Under the pieces are notes generated by a model that was not told where the DNA came from, searched no databases, and worked only from the letters and a program-made list of their open reading frames with translations. Of a stretch of DNA of 64,000 nucleotides, positions 12,401 to 22,206 are shown in pieces. Made by a program: the position numbers and the translations under genes. The stretch comes from Antedon mediterranea (taxonomy: Eukaryota > Echinodermata > Crinoidea > Comatulida > Antedonidae), in the NCBI RefSeq assembly GCF_964355755.1, contig NC_092671.1, positions 5,095,001-5,159,000 of the forward strand, in the 5' to 3' direction. Every line of letters begins with the position of its first letter. Positions within the stretch are counted from its first letter, which is position 1.

Positions 12401-15400
12401 TATACATTATCAAGATAAAGAAAAACTGCGTAATACAGTATTAAAAAATGCTGATGTTGTGTTCTGTACATTGAATGGCAGTGGATGTTTGGATCTACAT
12501 TTCCTTGCAAAGCAGAAAGGACATTTCAAATGTGTGATTGTCGACGAGGTTAGTCCAGTTCTACCATTTTCACACGCTTTCATTTGATTCAGTGTTAGTC
12601 AACTCTTACATTATGTGATATTTTTATATACAGACGCAAGTGTTTAGCAAAACTGCATCTCTGACAAATTAGATCATTTTAAGTGCCCTTTTTAATCTAG
12701 AGACCAGTAGTGGAGGTAATGGTCTATCCTAGCTAACGATTTTTCCCCTTTTGTGGAAAGAAGACTCCTTATGGCTATGGCCTTGGATGGTTAACTCTCT
12801 TTTCTTATTCTTCCACATTCATTTACCAGGCTTGTCAGTGCACAGAGCCGGATACACTAATACCACTGAGGTTTAAAAGTAGTAAGCTGGTACTTGTTGG
12901 TGATCCACTGCAGCTTCCAGCTACGGTGGTATCAAAGGTAAATATCTGTTTAGCTCTGTCTACACTATCAAACTAATTTGACAAAAAAAGTGTGATGTGC
13001 CCAAATATGGTAGTGATATGCCCAAATTAGGTATTGATATGACATCATCATGTCCATACTGTATATGGCCACATCACATTAGTAGTGCATACAGAGCTTT
13101 AGATAACCAAAAAAGGAAGAAACCCAGACTATACCGCTCTGTTCTCCAGTACTTTGAAGCTCCCATATGAGAGCTCGCTGGAACAGTAATCACAAGAGGT
13201 CAAGAGAAAAAGGCATCTGTTTATCCTATCCTACCAAATTAAGATGAAAAAAGATGTTGCTTAAAGGCCCATTTACACTAGGACGATAACGATCGACGAT
13301 AAATATGCATGTTTCATACATAAAACAAAGGAAATTTAAAATGTTTTCCTCCTAGAACTATAGGATTATGACGTCATGATCGGTAAGAGCATAAAACGAT
13401 GTTATTGTTTTTATTGATCCTGACGTCATTTGATTGGATTTAAAAAAATATTATTATTATCAATGACGGCATAAATGATTATCTAAAACTTTTCCAATTT
13501 ATTTTATTTCATGCAAGAAAAATGTATGTTTATCTATTTATCATTATCGTCCTAGTGTAAATGGGCCTTTAGACTTTTGTTACTTATTAATTGTAGACCC
13601 AATAAAACTTTCAATGTAATTTCAACAATTATTAGTTTTAAGATAGGCCTATATGAGAATCATCATATTAATTATTATAGATAGAGTGAGCTACAGTATA
13701 TTAGCAGGCACATGGTATGCTAGAGAGCATTATTTTTGTTCCCAACATGTTAAAGCAGTGAGTGTTTAAACAACAGGGCTATCAACCCTTAAATAATCAA
13801 ATCAGCATGCATTTGCACTGAACCTGGACAAACAGCATTCACAGCTACCAACTTTATTTTGTTGACAGAAAGCGACACAATTGGGTTTTCATCGCTCCCT
13901 ATTTGAACGTATATACATGTATTATAGAAGCCAAGGGACGGAAGCAAACCATGTGTACATGTTGAACACCCAGTATCGAATGCACCCTGAGATATGCAGG
14001 TTTCCGTCACAGCATTTTTACAATAACAGACTAGAAACTCATAGGTACATTGTTTTTTTTATTCTGAATACTCACTCTGTGTTAAATGTTGTTTTCTGTC
14101 ATACACCCACTGCTAACTTTGTTTCCCACTTGGACGCAACGCAAAAATGTAAGTTAGCCGACCATAAATAATTTAACCAATCACGATGGGATGTGTCATC
14201 CAAACTGTCGCTTGTGATTGGTCCACTCACATCTACGAGCGCTCACTATTAAATTTCTGTTATTCAGATCTGATCAAGAAAAGCCTTTCCCATTCAAACC
14301 TTACTTGGTGTTTGATGTCATCAATGGACGAGAGGAATGCAATGAAAAGTAAATATTAATTGCTTTATTATTTGAAAACAATTTATTATGAAACACAAAA
14401 TTAAGATGCCATTAAAATACAAAAATATAATTTTTGTTCAATTTACATTATGTATATTTATTACAAAATGTTATATCGAATAATTCCTACCTGTAAACTA
14501 GATTTACAAACACACTTAGAGTGCAAAATTGGTAGGCACTGCACTGCTGACTGCCGTGAGTCCGTGGAGTGCCTAATCCATATTTCCTCAGTTTCCAGTT
14601 AAGAATAAATACATTTTAATATGATGATTGTATATAGTGCATGAAATAGAATCTGAATTTATTTTATTTTTGTAGGGATATTAGTAACAGAGCTGAATGT
14701 GATATGGTAAAGGAATTAATCTTATCTGTGGTCCATCTGGAGAAGATCAGGATAGGTATTGTAACACCATATAGAAAACAGAAAGAGTTACTTATGGATT
14801 GTGTTGAAAGGTAATTTAACCTAAATTCTAACTTCATTTTAGCGCCAAGAATGCCACAACTACTAGTGATAAATGTAGATGATGAAAAACGGCTAAAAGT
14901 GAGATTTTAATTAGGTTCTTCTTGATATGCAGATGCATTAGATCACTTTTGATTTTTATTTTTGTCATGTGTCATGAGTTTTGCTACAGGCCCATAGACA
15001 AGAGTTTTTATCTGTCTATTTCTGTCTACACTTTCAAACTTGACAAAGTGATATGTGACAAATAAATGTGATGAGGTCATATCACTACCATATTTAAGCA
15101 TATCACTACCATATATAGGCACATCACACTTTTTTTTGTCAAACTAGTTTGATAGTTTAGACAGAGCTTTAAGTTTGATCTCCACTAGGATGTATGCGCA
15201 ACATAAGTAATTTGACCTACTCACAACACGATGAACCATCTGAACTATCGATTGTGATTGGTCAATTTGTTGCATTGCATTTAAGTGAGATCCAAGCTTT
15301 ATAAGACGAGACATTAATTTTGTTGTGTATAGTGGAGCTTGGTGGTTAACTTTCCTTCCAATCACATGGTCTAGGGTTCAATCCTGACCTAGTGCCAGTG

Positions 15401-17914
15401 TTGTAACTCACGACTCTTTCAACTCCGCTCTCTAAGCCTCAAATGAGACTTGGTTCATAAGCACAATAAATTATAAAATAGGTCTGTTGGACGCGTATAA
15501 AAAAATAAAAAATGCACTATAGTGAACACCCTATTCGAAAGAGTATGTGACCATCTGCACTTTGGCTGCTATGGGTTTTTGTATAAAGCATACTAGTACA
15601 CATCTTAACTGAAGACTATAAATATTTATTTACATTCAGGCTAAATATCGGTACTAATCAAGGTATTAAAGAGAAGATCATGATATCCACTGTGGATGGA
15701 TTCCAAGGACAAGAGAAAGATATCATTATTCTGTCATGTGTACGTGCAAAAGGGCGAGGAAACAATATTGGGTATGCATTACAGTAGAACCCCTATTAAA
15801 GGAACATTTTCAGGTCCGGAGTGTCCGATGAATAGTGTTCATAGTCTAAATATTTACCATACCATTTACCATATTTATTTTTTGCTAAGTTAGATTTTAT
15901 TTTTTGTGTCAACCTCTGTTTGCTAAAAATACAATGCAACTAAAATTGACATGATTACTAATTATTGAAATCCTTTAGGGCATAAACATTTTGACAACTA
16001 TGCATTATAATAATTATGATTAAATTCATTCATACTTTAAATGATTTTGTTCCACTTTTTATGCATTTTATATATTTATTTGAGTGTTAATGATCGTGTA
16101 CTACTTGCTTGTGCTTTCCTTGTTTAAGCTTGTCACATAAATATTAATATTAGATTCTATAATTTCACAGATTTGTTGCGAATCGTAACAGAATGAATGT
16201 AGCTCTTACAAGAGCAAAGTTGGCTCTCTACGTTGTAGGTCATCTGGAAACTCTTAAGGTATTCTAGACATATTTATTCATCAACATACAGTATCTTCTG
16301 GAAATAATTCTTAGTTACTTACTTATTTTTAATTTGTATTTTATTCAGACAAACCCAGATTGGTGTGCATTAATAAACGATGCAAATGATCGAAAGCTTA
16401 TTTTCAAAGTGCGTGATCGTGATTACAGACAAGCAGCTAACTATTGTGAAAAAGAAAATAGAACAAGTAAACGAGGATCTGCAAGTTCTGACCAGTCACA
16501 TGACAGTTACCACCATTCACATGACAGTGACCACCGGTCACATGACAGTGACCAAGGAACAAGAGGACGGCATAGAATAAAGGCCAATCATTCTGGACAA
16601 AATAGATCAAACAATAAATCAGTTACTTTGTCTGATCGTCTTGGAGAATTGGAAGATGGAGAAATCAGATCACAAAGTAACAGTCCTCAATTAAATGAAG
16701 ATTCTGAGCCATCTACCAGTAGCCAACATCTTGAGAGGACCAAACAAGCCATTATGGCCAAATATCCAGGCGGGCCTCTCATTAGGCACATGGACGGGTT
16801 ACCTTATGAGCAATGGGATGCCAGAAAAACTAAAAGCAACCAACCTAAAAACTCCAGCAATGGACATAAACAGTTAAAAAGAAAAAGGAGTCGTGAAGAA
16901 GATCTCGGAAATAAAAGTAAAGGCGAAGAAAGAGATTCTAATAAAATGAAAGAACACAGAGGAATTACAGCTCACACAAGTTTTGATTCTTCTGTTAATA
17001 GGCAACAGGTACATCTAGGCCATAAAAGACACAAGAGCAATAATATTACAACATTTAAACGTAGGAGACACAGAAGTGATTCCATAACAATTAAACCAGT
17101 GGAAAAACGAAAAAGACACAGAAGTGGAGAACTACATACATCTACATGTAAGATGCATGGTGACCAAGGTCAACAGAATTCTACTGCCTCTGCTGTTAGA
17201 GCTTCCACACCAAAGTTACAGCCACTGCTAAAAGGAAGAAGAATAGCACACACAGCCAGGAGTGAGCTACCAAAGTCCGGACAGACTTCTTCAAACTCTG
17301 ATGGCCAATCAAAGTCAAGTACATTGCAATTAGGTAACGATGAGGTAAGAAAAACTGCAGTAGGTTATCTTAAGGACAGAAATGATGTAAGATCTACACT
17401 TAGAGAAGGCTCTAAATCCAAGACAGAAATGAAAACTACTGTGCAGAGAAATTTGGCATCAAAAAGTAGAAATAAGACAGGAACACAGGGCAATTCTTCT
17501 CTTGCGTGTTCATTGGCTTATAGTTCAAACAGTTCTTCAGTATTTTCGCTGGAGAGTAATAGTCTCCACCATGGACAAGACAGTAATGCACCACAAATTA
17601 CTGCAGACTCTGCAGCTGGAAGCACCCAAGCCAATAGAACTACACATGGCACTGAGCTAAGTACACATGGCACCGAGCCAAGTACATATGGCACCAAGCC
17701 AAGTGCATGTGGCACTGAGCCAAGTACACATGGCACCGAGCCAAGTGCATATAGTGCTGAGCCAAGTGCACATACCATAGACAATTTGTATAGTCCATTC
17801 AGTATGGAAGGATCATTTCCTGAAAGTAATGACAATAATGATTATGTAGTTTGTACAGATGAAAAACAAGAAAATTATGAATTTGAAAATTTGTATAGCC
17901 CAATGAGTCCGTAA
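409..17914 (+). CDS. SETX-like: Senataxin/SEN1-like superfamily 1 helicase, 3' part of gene (N-terminus lies left of window)
   Basis: Predicted RNA/DNA helicase of the Upf1/SEN1 branch; family members resolve R-loops and help terminate transcription in the nucleus. Exons joined by splice signals and codon phase: 409-492, then 1977- or 3002-5263, 5870-6000, 6745-6829, 6932-7078, 7522-7598, 7886-8026, 8381-8530, 9437-9590, 10099-10218, 10568-10683, 12333-12548, 12830-12937, 13869-14044, 14268-14348, 14676-14810, 15640-15771, 16171-16258, 16349-17914 (TAA stop). All SF1 motifs are visible: GPPGTGKT (I), CAPSNTAVDRL (Ia), VDEACQ (II), VGDPLQLPATV (III), NTQYRMHPEI (IV), VDGFQGQEKD (V) and NVALTRAK (VI). 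The segment with FSSIDEYYRGFVPLLLLETW matches the region that precedes the beta-barrel in senataxins. The N-terminal half is repeat-rich and the C-terminal tail is basic and disordered. One intron is GC-AG. The family call is firm; orthology to SETX rather than a lineage-specific SEN1 paralogue is less sure. Confidence 0.88.
671..1028. mobile_element. MITE family B, copy 1 (TTAA-flanked inverted-repeat element)
   Basis: The left end TTAAAGATGTATTGTCCCC is matched in inverse by GGGGACAATACATCTTTAA at the right end. The interior is AT-rich and non-coding, about 358 bp in all. Flanking TTAA suggests a TTAA target duplication. It lies in the first intron seen here. A second good copy is at about 34868-35204 and a decayed one at about 7606-7830. 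Confidence 0.8.
1977..5263 (+). CDS. Large repeat-rich senataxin-like exon with internal frame conflict
   Basis: Acceptor TTTTACAG at 1975-1976 opens a reading frame (frame 2) that is free of stops from 1977 to 3055. It holds a serine/acid-rich start and then about 15 copies of a 17-residue repeat. From 2944 on, however, the frame that continues to the helicase is frame 1, giving serine-rich and basic sequence, then 17 copies of a 23-24 residue repeat, then NVILHWKPEWLEQHE at the donor 5263. The two frames do not join without either one extra base near the AAAA at 2949-2952 or use of a second acceptor at 3000-3001 (TTTTGTTTTGCAAG). From 3002 to 5263 the frame is intact and splices in phase to exon 5870. 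No recognised domain is seen in this exon; it is probably disordered. Confidence 0.55.
2125..2965 (+). repeat. 51-bp coding minisatellite (17-residue repeat, about 15-16 units)
   Basis: Units of 51 bp encode variants of AYPEHHSDQETLPQDTQ. One early unit carries an extra codon (54 bp, near 2240). Variation is concentrated at a few positions (H/Y, E/D, P/S/L/A). Because the unit is a multiple of three and lacks stops in several frames, long spurious open frames also exist in frame 3 and on the minus strand. The last unit decays at about 2950-2965, exactly where the frame conflict occurs. Confidence 0.9.
3927..5117 (+). repeat. 69/72-bp coding minisatellite (23/24-residue repeat, 17 units)
   Basis: Seventeen units encode HQVRSEQVATVGRQSTAVSTVAQ-type repeats of 23 residues. 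A 24-residue variant carries AGHYQRTAV in place of VGCQSTAV; by my reading it occupies units 9, 12, 14, 16 and 17. K/E alternation after HQVRS changes local charge. It ends at HQRSSES. No known fold is recognised; the composition (Q, S, T, V, R) suggests a disordered, possibly phosphorylated linker ahead of the helicase. Confidence 0.9.
5870..8026 (+). CDS. Senataxin-like exons before the helicase core
   Basis: Five in-phase exons (5870-6000, 6745-6829, 6932-7078, 7522-7598, 7886-8026) encode the region that in Upf1/SEN1 proteins forms the stalk and beta-barrel before motif I. The 85-nt exon 6745-6829 encodes VVQEYPQNKKNK followed by a cysteine-dense stretch, CRCIGCPGCFIKC. Since 85 nt is not a multiple of three and its phases match both neighbours, skipping it would break the frame. 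The next exon (AMSGEQETYPAVSDLVILSP) resembles the substrate-binding barrel of SEN1 proteins. Confidence 0.75.
6055..6716 (+). repeat. 34-bp intronic minisatellite, about 19 units
   Basis: Imperfect tandem units of about 34 bp of the form cacagaaagagctggttc + tttcaggctatggtcg. It fills most of the 744-bp intron 6001-6744. Open frames across it are by-products of the repeat and not genes. Confidence 0.88.
7606..7830. repeat. Decayed MITE family B copy
   Basis: Shows degraded versions of the family-B left end (ATATTGTCCTTCTGG) and the same interior order of motifs (a run like TTTGATCAAGAATTGGATTG, then TTTACATGAAAAA), but no clear right terminus. It lies in the intron 7599-7885. Confidence 0.45.
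8381..8530 (+). CDS. Helicase motif I exon, followed by a GC-AG intron
   Basis: Encodes KLNDSQTKAADNIFTCVE (Q-motif region) and LLHGPPGTGKTRTIVN, the P-loop that binds ATP. The reading frame ends at AAG|GCAAGT at 8531, a classical non-canonical GC donor, and continues in phase 0 at 9437. No GT donor close by keeps the frame. Confidence 0.85.
8620..8775 (-). repeat. tRNA-derived SINE-like fragment
   Basis: On the minus strand a B-box GGTTCGAATCCC lies about 40 nt after a weak A-box-like TGTAGTCAAGTGAATTA, the spacing of a tRNA-derived SINE head. It is too degraded to fold as a tRNA. It lies in the intron 8531-9436. Confidence 0.4.
8790..9000 (-). mobile_element. LINE/SINE 3' end with short tandem tail
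   Basis: On the minus strand, sequence ending in AATAAATGTCTTTTGAAATG and then ATGAAA-type repeats resembles target-primed retroposon 3' ends, comparable to 42591-42996, 18437-18500, 53768-53945 and 54545-54760. No coding part remains. The A-rich stretch 9058-9145 follows. Confidence 0.4.
10866..11020. repeat. Dispersed intronic repeat (GCTGGGTTCACACTAGGACG class)
   Basis: A segment with GGTTCACACTAGGACGCAAC and a CCAATGACAAACGACAG/GTGTGATTGG pair recurs in degraded form at about 14108-14250 and 15172-15300 (CACTAGGATG, TTGTGATTGGTC). It is probably a family of short inverted-repeat elements. Termini are not resolved. Confidence 0.4.
11572..11700. repeat. 129-bp near-palindrome built from TCTAGAAAA / CAGATATCTG words
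   Basis: TCTAGAAAACTCAGA at the left is mirrored by TCTGAGTTTTCTAGA at the right. Between them, alternating AGATCTAGAAAA and CCAGATATCTGAG motifs are individually palindromic. As RNA this would form a long hairpin within the intron 10684-12332. Confidence 0.85.
12333..16258 (+). CDS. Helicase core exons, motifs II-VI
   Basis: Eight exons (12333-12548, 12830-12937, 13869-14044, 14268-14348, 14676-14810, 15640-15771, 16171-16258, with 10568-10683 before) carry a lysine/glutamate-rich coiled-coil-like insertion typical of senataxins (KKAKSKREELEKCIKVLKRK), then NADVVFCTLNGSG, VDEACQ split across an intron, GDPLQLPATV, QYRMHPEI, VDGFQGQEKD and RMNVALTRAK. Every ATPase and helicase residue expected by motif is present, so the enzyme looks active. 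Confidence 0.88.
12951..13100. mobile_element. MITE family A, copy 1
   Basis: Inverted-repeat element with end AGCTCTGTCTACACTATCAA and interior words TGTGATGTGCCCAAATATGG and TCATGTCCATA. The right end is degraded to CATACAGAGCTTT. The family recurs at least eight more times in this window. Confidence 0.8.
13261..13571. mobile_element. MITE family C (AAAGGCCCATTTACACTAGG ends)
   Basis: Left end TTAAAGGCCCATTTACACT then AGGACGATAA; the right end is the exact inverse, TTATCGTCCT then AGTGTAAATGGGCCTTTA. About 311 bp, interior non-coding. It lies in the intron 12938-13868. Confidence 0.85.
15021..15170. mobile_element. MITE family A, copy 2
   Basis: Left end CTGTCTACACTTTCAAACTT and right end CAAACTAGTTTGATAGT then TTAGACAGAGCTTT. 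Same interior words as the other family-A copies. Confidence 0.8.
15330..15500 (+). repeat. tRNA-derived SINE, sense copy
   Basis: A-box-like AGCTTGGTGGTTAACTTTCC and B-box GGGTTCAATCCTGACC, followed by a shared body (AGTGCCAGTGTTGTAACTC). Related copies are at 62770-62880 (minus) and 63890-64000 (plus, cut by the window edge). Confidence 0.6.
16349..17914 (+). CDS. Senataxin-like last coding exon: disordered C-terminal tail
   Basis: Starts TNPDWCALINDANDR, the usual end of a SEN1 helicase domain, then about 500 residues of low-complexity tail. Features in order: HSHDSDHRSHDSDQ repeats, KRKRSREED and KRRRHRSDS basic clusters that could be nuclear localisation signals, six or seven THGTEPSAYG-like repeats near 17640-17770, and two copies of the short motif NLYSP (DNLYSPFS and ENLYSPMSP), the second ending the protein. 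TAA/UAA-type stop at 17912-17914. A strong internal donor GAG|GTAAGA occurs after 17344. Confidence 0.85.
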   Translation, partial: TNPDWCALINDANDRKLIFKVRDRDYRQAANYCEKENRTSKRGSASSDQSHDSYHHSHDSDHRSHDSDQGTRGRHRIKANHSGQNRSNNKSVTLSDRLGELEDGEIRSQSNSPQLNEDSEPSTSSQHLERTKQAIMAKYPGGPLIRHMDGLPYEQWDARKTKSNQPKNSSNGHKQLKRKRSREEDLGNKSKGEERDSNKMKEHRGITAHTSFDSSVNRQQVHLGHKRHKSNNITTFKRRRHRSDSITIKPVEKRKRHRSGELHTSTCKMHGDQGQQNSTASAVRASTPKLQPLLKGRRIAHTARSELPKSGQTSSNSDGQSKSSTLQLGNDEVRKTAVGYLKDRNDVRSTLREGSKSKTEMKTTVQRNLASKSRNKTGTQGNSSLACSLAYSSNSSSVFSLESNSLHHGQDSNAPQITADSAAGSTQANRTTHGTELSTHGTEPSTYGTKPSACGTEPSTHGTEPSAYSAEPSAHTIDNLYSPFSMEGSFPESNDNNDYVVCTDEKQENYEFENLYSPMSP

Positions 17915-19065
17915 GAGGAAAAAGCTAAATGATGCCATTTTTTTAAAAACAATATAAATACAACAAAATTGAAATTACAATTATTTAAAATTCAGTGCAA
18001 TTTTAATATCGTCCAGGAGGACAGAAAGGACCTTTTAGGCGAAAGAGAGGAAATGGGGAAAGGTAGAATGGAGGAAGTTGACGGTCATGAAATCAGAGAT
18101 ATTACCAAAAAATGTCATGTTAGAAAAAGTGAAGGAGCACTAGAATTTATTCTTTGTAACATATTCTGTAACATTCTTTATGGAATTGAATTTTATACAA
18201 CTCATCTACCATATGATACTTTTACAGGATAATTGTGACCATTATGAAAACAGAAGAGATACAAATCCAATTTTCATTCTACTGAATTACCTGTACCTTG
18301 TTAGCATTTCAGCCATTTTTCTCTTCTGGTCACAAGTTGGCCATCTTACCTTATTTATGAGCATTATAAGTCATTCATAGTTCATTATTCAATATTGTGC
18401 TGTAGTACCGTATCCCGTCTCTCCTTGCAATATCAATCAATCAAAGTAACATTTATTTCTCTTCTTCTCTTTCATAGAATATAAAAATTAACAGTAAATA
18501 TGATTAAAATAAGAGGGGCAACATTCCAAAAAATCTCTGCTTTTTGCTCTCTCTATCAGCTTTCTTCCCATCTCTTATTTACATAATACATTCTACAGTT
18601 CAGAAGTATCAGGCGACTGAAAAATTTGTTGATCTCTTGTGACGCAATCATGCCTACTGCTACAAAACTAGCAGTTTCGTGATTGATGGCACCCAAATCA
18701 TTCATCATAACAGTAACCTAGCCTAGCACTTTCTAGCCTGAATGACTATGAATCAATATTAATGACTTCATGAGCTTTGCTACTTCTGATATCGTTATAG
18801 TGGTTCAGGTTCTTATAAAACACAATATCAAGTAATCTTGAAGAAACTAACTATATTCAGTTGCGTTTTGTTTTACTAACTATTAACACATTTTTTTGAC
18901 CGCAAAATACAAACATAAAGTTCTTCCCAACGATTTGACCACTGAGCTGGATGTCCGGATAAATTTGTACAAAATATAAATGTTTAGGTTGATGTAATAC
19001 CGTAACAACCTAATTAATAACATTTTAATTAATTGCATGGTTTTAAACATTTCTCTAAACACTAG
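17915..19065. other. Region after the main stop: 3' UTR or intron
   Basis: No convincing gene. A short purine-rich open stretch (about 18017-18160) has no recognisable product. A retroposon-like 3' end with a tail of ATTG repeats lies at about 18437-18500 on the minus strand. If the alternative last exon at 19066 is real, this whole stretch is an intron in that transcript. Confidence 0.4.
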
Positions 19066-19281
19066 GAACTAAACACTGGTGCAAGTAGAAACTATATATT
19101 TGGGAATAGTAGGGAAAGAGATGTTGAAGATTCTCCACAAGGTAGTGATGATGAAGAAGGAACTACAACCTTTACCAGATCCATTCTGGTACCTCCATCC
19201 AGAACCAGGATACCATCAGAAAAACATGTTTCGTTTACAATGGAACCAGATATTCATGAATTTGCGAAAGATCAAATGTGA
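19066..19281 (+). CDS. Candidate alternative last exon of the senataxin-like gene
   Basis: After acceptor TTCTCTAAACACTAG the frame reads ELNTGASRNYIFGNSRERD, an acidic segment (VEDSPQGSDDEEGTTTF), then RSILVPPSRTRIPSEKHVSF and an acidic end, TMEPDIHEFAKDQM, and stops with TGA. It begins in phase 0, matching the GAG|GTAAGA donor after 17344 (also phase 0). Amino-acid composition looks like real protein rather than random AT-rich translation. It could instead belong to an unseen gene. Confidence 0.4.
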   Translation, partial: ELNTGASRNYIFGNSRERDVEDSPQGSDDEEGTTTFTRSILVPPSRTRIPSEKHVSFTMEPDIHEFAKDQM

Positions 19282-20178
19282 TTCGTACCCCGATTATGAG
19301 ATCATGTTCCGAATATGAGCACTGTTTCTATAATTTACAGTATGATTTATATATAATTTACACAGTGCTACGCAACATCATTGATTTATATATATATATA
19401 TATATATATATAGTACATATTTATAATAACTATTTATTGTACCAAAGAAATAGGCTGAATATCACAGCTTACTGAAATATCGCAAATGAGATTTTAAATC
19501 ATTATTTCACAGAAAGATTTCTGCCAATGTTACCAATTTAATGAGGTTGCTATTGTTTATTATTTTGATTTTCGAATAAACAAATAAATTCATTGAAAAT
19601 GGTTATATATATATATATATATATATTACAAATTTGGGTGATCGCCAAACATTGCCAGACATTAGGCTAAACTTGATGAATTGTGTGACAACACTCCAAT
19701 GTCAACCTTGCCAACAACAATTAATAATAATTAAACTGCCATAATTAGTCTGCTAAATTGAAAATTGGAAGGTTTTAAGTTATATTCCCAGAATAGTACT
19801 ATCCATCTTTTGGGACAGTCCTTTTACATTCCTGTGAAACAATTGAAGGGTATAAAGGCCAACCCATGTTCAATAAACGCCTATTAGATAGGCATGTTGT
19901 TGTTGTTTAAAATGTGTCTTACTAAGGGTTCTACTGTAGTAGGCCTATATCTATGATCCTAAAATTGTTTATGTTATCGTTGAAACTACGAACATTTCTA
20001 CACATACCCACTCCGTCCAGAAATTAGCTTCCAAATTGTCCTTTTTGAGTAAAGTTTTATTGTATTAAAAAGATGGTGCTTACTTTTTTCCATTGTTTAT
20101 GAACAGTATTAGTTTTTAAAGTTCTTATTTCTAAAAGAACACATTTCCAAACATTAAGTGTAAACATAGTAGGCTGTT

Positions 20179-20211
<33 letters not shown>

Positions 20212-20781
20212 CTAGAGTAGTGGAAGAAGGGAATTATCACTCTTCCCTGAAGAAGTAATATTCAATTATGCGTTATAATATCTTGTTTAAAAACATTTTA
20301 TGCAGATCTAATAAATGTATATTTATATTGCCAAATTTTCTAAAAAAAATAAGGTAGGTTTGCCCAATGCAACAAATTTCAGGGGGCCGGGAAAAAATTG
20401 TGAAAATACAATTTTGAACAACTTGTTTGTGCTTTGAAATTTGGTGCAGCAGTAGAGGACAAACAAATAGGAGAAAAAATTGAGTTGAGTATTAAATTAT
20501 AATTGTAATGATGTACAGTATTATGTTTTTGCAATGTCTGATGTGTAGGCCAAGTGTAAAAGGGGTAAAAATGGTTTCATAATTTTTTTAAAAGTACTGT
20601 ATATGACATGGCTTTAAATGGTTTATATATGCCTCATCATGTTAGACATAGGTGCATAGATATAGGTCATATGTTTTAAAATAAATATTAATAAATTTTA
20701 TAGTTGTCCATGTGTTTTTATTATTATTTTAATTTTTATTCACCAACCACATTTTGGTTGTATGCAGCGCACATCATCATG
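19282..20781. other. Intergenic region with microsatellites
   Basis: No gene seen. Contains (TA)n at 19387-19412 and 19604-19627, AATAAA words near 19575, and (TG)n at 20180-20210. The last 60 bases align to the upstream flank of ACP-2 near 39420-39470, marking the left part of the duplicated module. Confidence 0.6.
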
Positions 20782-20791
20782 GCATTCAAAC

Positions 20792-22206
20792 GGTTCTAGG
20801 ACACCTACCCCCTAGACAGTTACCCCCCCCCCCCCGGATGTTTACCACCCGGACAACTACCCCCTTAGGACAACTACCCCCTTAGGACAACTACTCCCCG
20901 GACAACTACCCCTTAGGACAACAACCCCCGGACAACTACCCCCTTAGGACAACTACCCTGGTCAATTACCCCCTACCACCCCCCCCCCCCTCTCCCAATC
21001 CAAAAGTAGACAAATATATAGGACCGGTTTATGTAAAAATGAAATCATCTGTTTTTAACGGGAGACCTATATTTGGGTCTCCCTTTTCGTATATTAGGAT
21101 CTCCCTTTTCGTATAGTGTGGTCTCTCTTTTTGTATATTGGGTCTCCCTTTTCGTATATTTAGGTCTCCCATTTCGTATATTTGGTCTCCCTTTTCGTAT
21201 ATTTAGGTCTCCCTTTTCGTATAGTGGGGTCGCCCTTTTCGTACGTGGGTCTCCCTTTTCGTATATTTAGGTCTCCCTTTTCGTATTGGGTCTCTGGTCT
21301 CGGGTCTCTTGTTTCGAAACACCCGTTTTTAACCGGTTATTCTGTTTAACAGCACGCTAGACCCTAGATGTGCTAGATTTTTTATTGAAAAAACGGCCTG
21401 GGCTGTTTATTGTTTAGGTGGTTTTTAGGTGGACATTTATTGGAAGAAAGTTGTTTATTCAATGGGAGGGGGTATAATCTAATGGAAATAGACGCCGATT
21501 ATTCCATATGATGTGTCATGGGAGTGACATGGTCATCGTTTATTTGAGGGGAATTTATTTAAAGATCGCCGTTTATTCGGTGAGTGAACATTGAGGTCAA
21601 ATATGAAAAGTGATATTATTCTTCAAGTGTACAAAAATACAAATGACAAATTTGAGACAAAAATTAATTCTTTTAAGACCAGTGGTTATCGAAGCATTGT
21701 CCTGACGCAAAAATTATTATTATTATTAGCGAACCCAGTAAACTTTATAGTAAATACAGGGAGTACTATATAATACGTTCGACTATCCTATGATCATGTG
21801 TGACAATCTTCAGTTTATACCAGGCTATATTTATGTTCAATCTTTTACTTTTGTTTACAATAATGAATAGTAATTCGTCAAAGTAACGAATTAAAATATA
21901 GTTATTAATTCCTATTATACGCTGTTGCAGAGTCAGGTAATTGTCCGGGGGTAATTGTCGGGGGGTAATTGTTCATAGGGGGTAATTGTCCGGGGGTAGT
22001 TGTCCAGGGGGTAGTTGTCCAGGGGGTAGTTGTCCTAAGGGGGTAGTTGTCCGGGGGGTAGTTGTCCTAAAGGGGTAGTTGTCCTAAGGGGGTAGTGGTC
22101 CAGGTGGTGGTTGTCCGGGGGGTAGTTTTCCAGGGGGTGAATTTCCAGGGGGTGAATATCCAGGGGGTGAATATCCAGGGGGCCGGGCGGGGTGAATATC
22201 CGGATC
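20792..22206. mobile_element. Foldback-type transposon with minisatellite arms, inserted in the ACP-1 5' flank
   Basis: The left arm (about 20795-20990) is tandem GGACAACTACCCCCTTA; the right arm (about 21930-22200) is its inverse complement, GGGGGTAGTTGTCCTAA, ending in GGGGGTGAATATCCA variants. Between them lie a second tandem array (21060-21310, GGGTCTCCCTTTTCGTAT, about 11 units) and about 600 bp of unique sequence without a recognisable transposase. It is flanked by the direct repeat GCATTCAAAC at 20782-20791 and 22207-22216. The paralogous site in module 2 (39462-39471) has a single copy and no insert, so this is a real insertion with a 9-10 bp target duplication. Minisatellite inverted arms plus a 9-bp-class duplication recall Drosophila FB elements (Mutator-related). 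Confidence 0.8.
21060..21315 (+). repeat. About 22-bp tandem array inside the foldback element
   Basis: About 11 units of GGGTCTCCCTTTTCGTATAT with spacers of 0-3 bases. It lies only on the left side of the foldback element; no inverse partner was found on the right. Confidence 0.88.

Noticed and set aside
17969-18232. 87-codon frame MKLQLFKIQCNF... after the helicase stop
   Set aside because: A glutamate-rich middle but AT-rich ends, no splice logic and no recognisable family; treated as UTR or intron.
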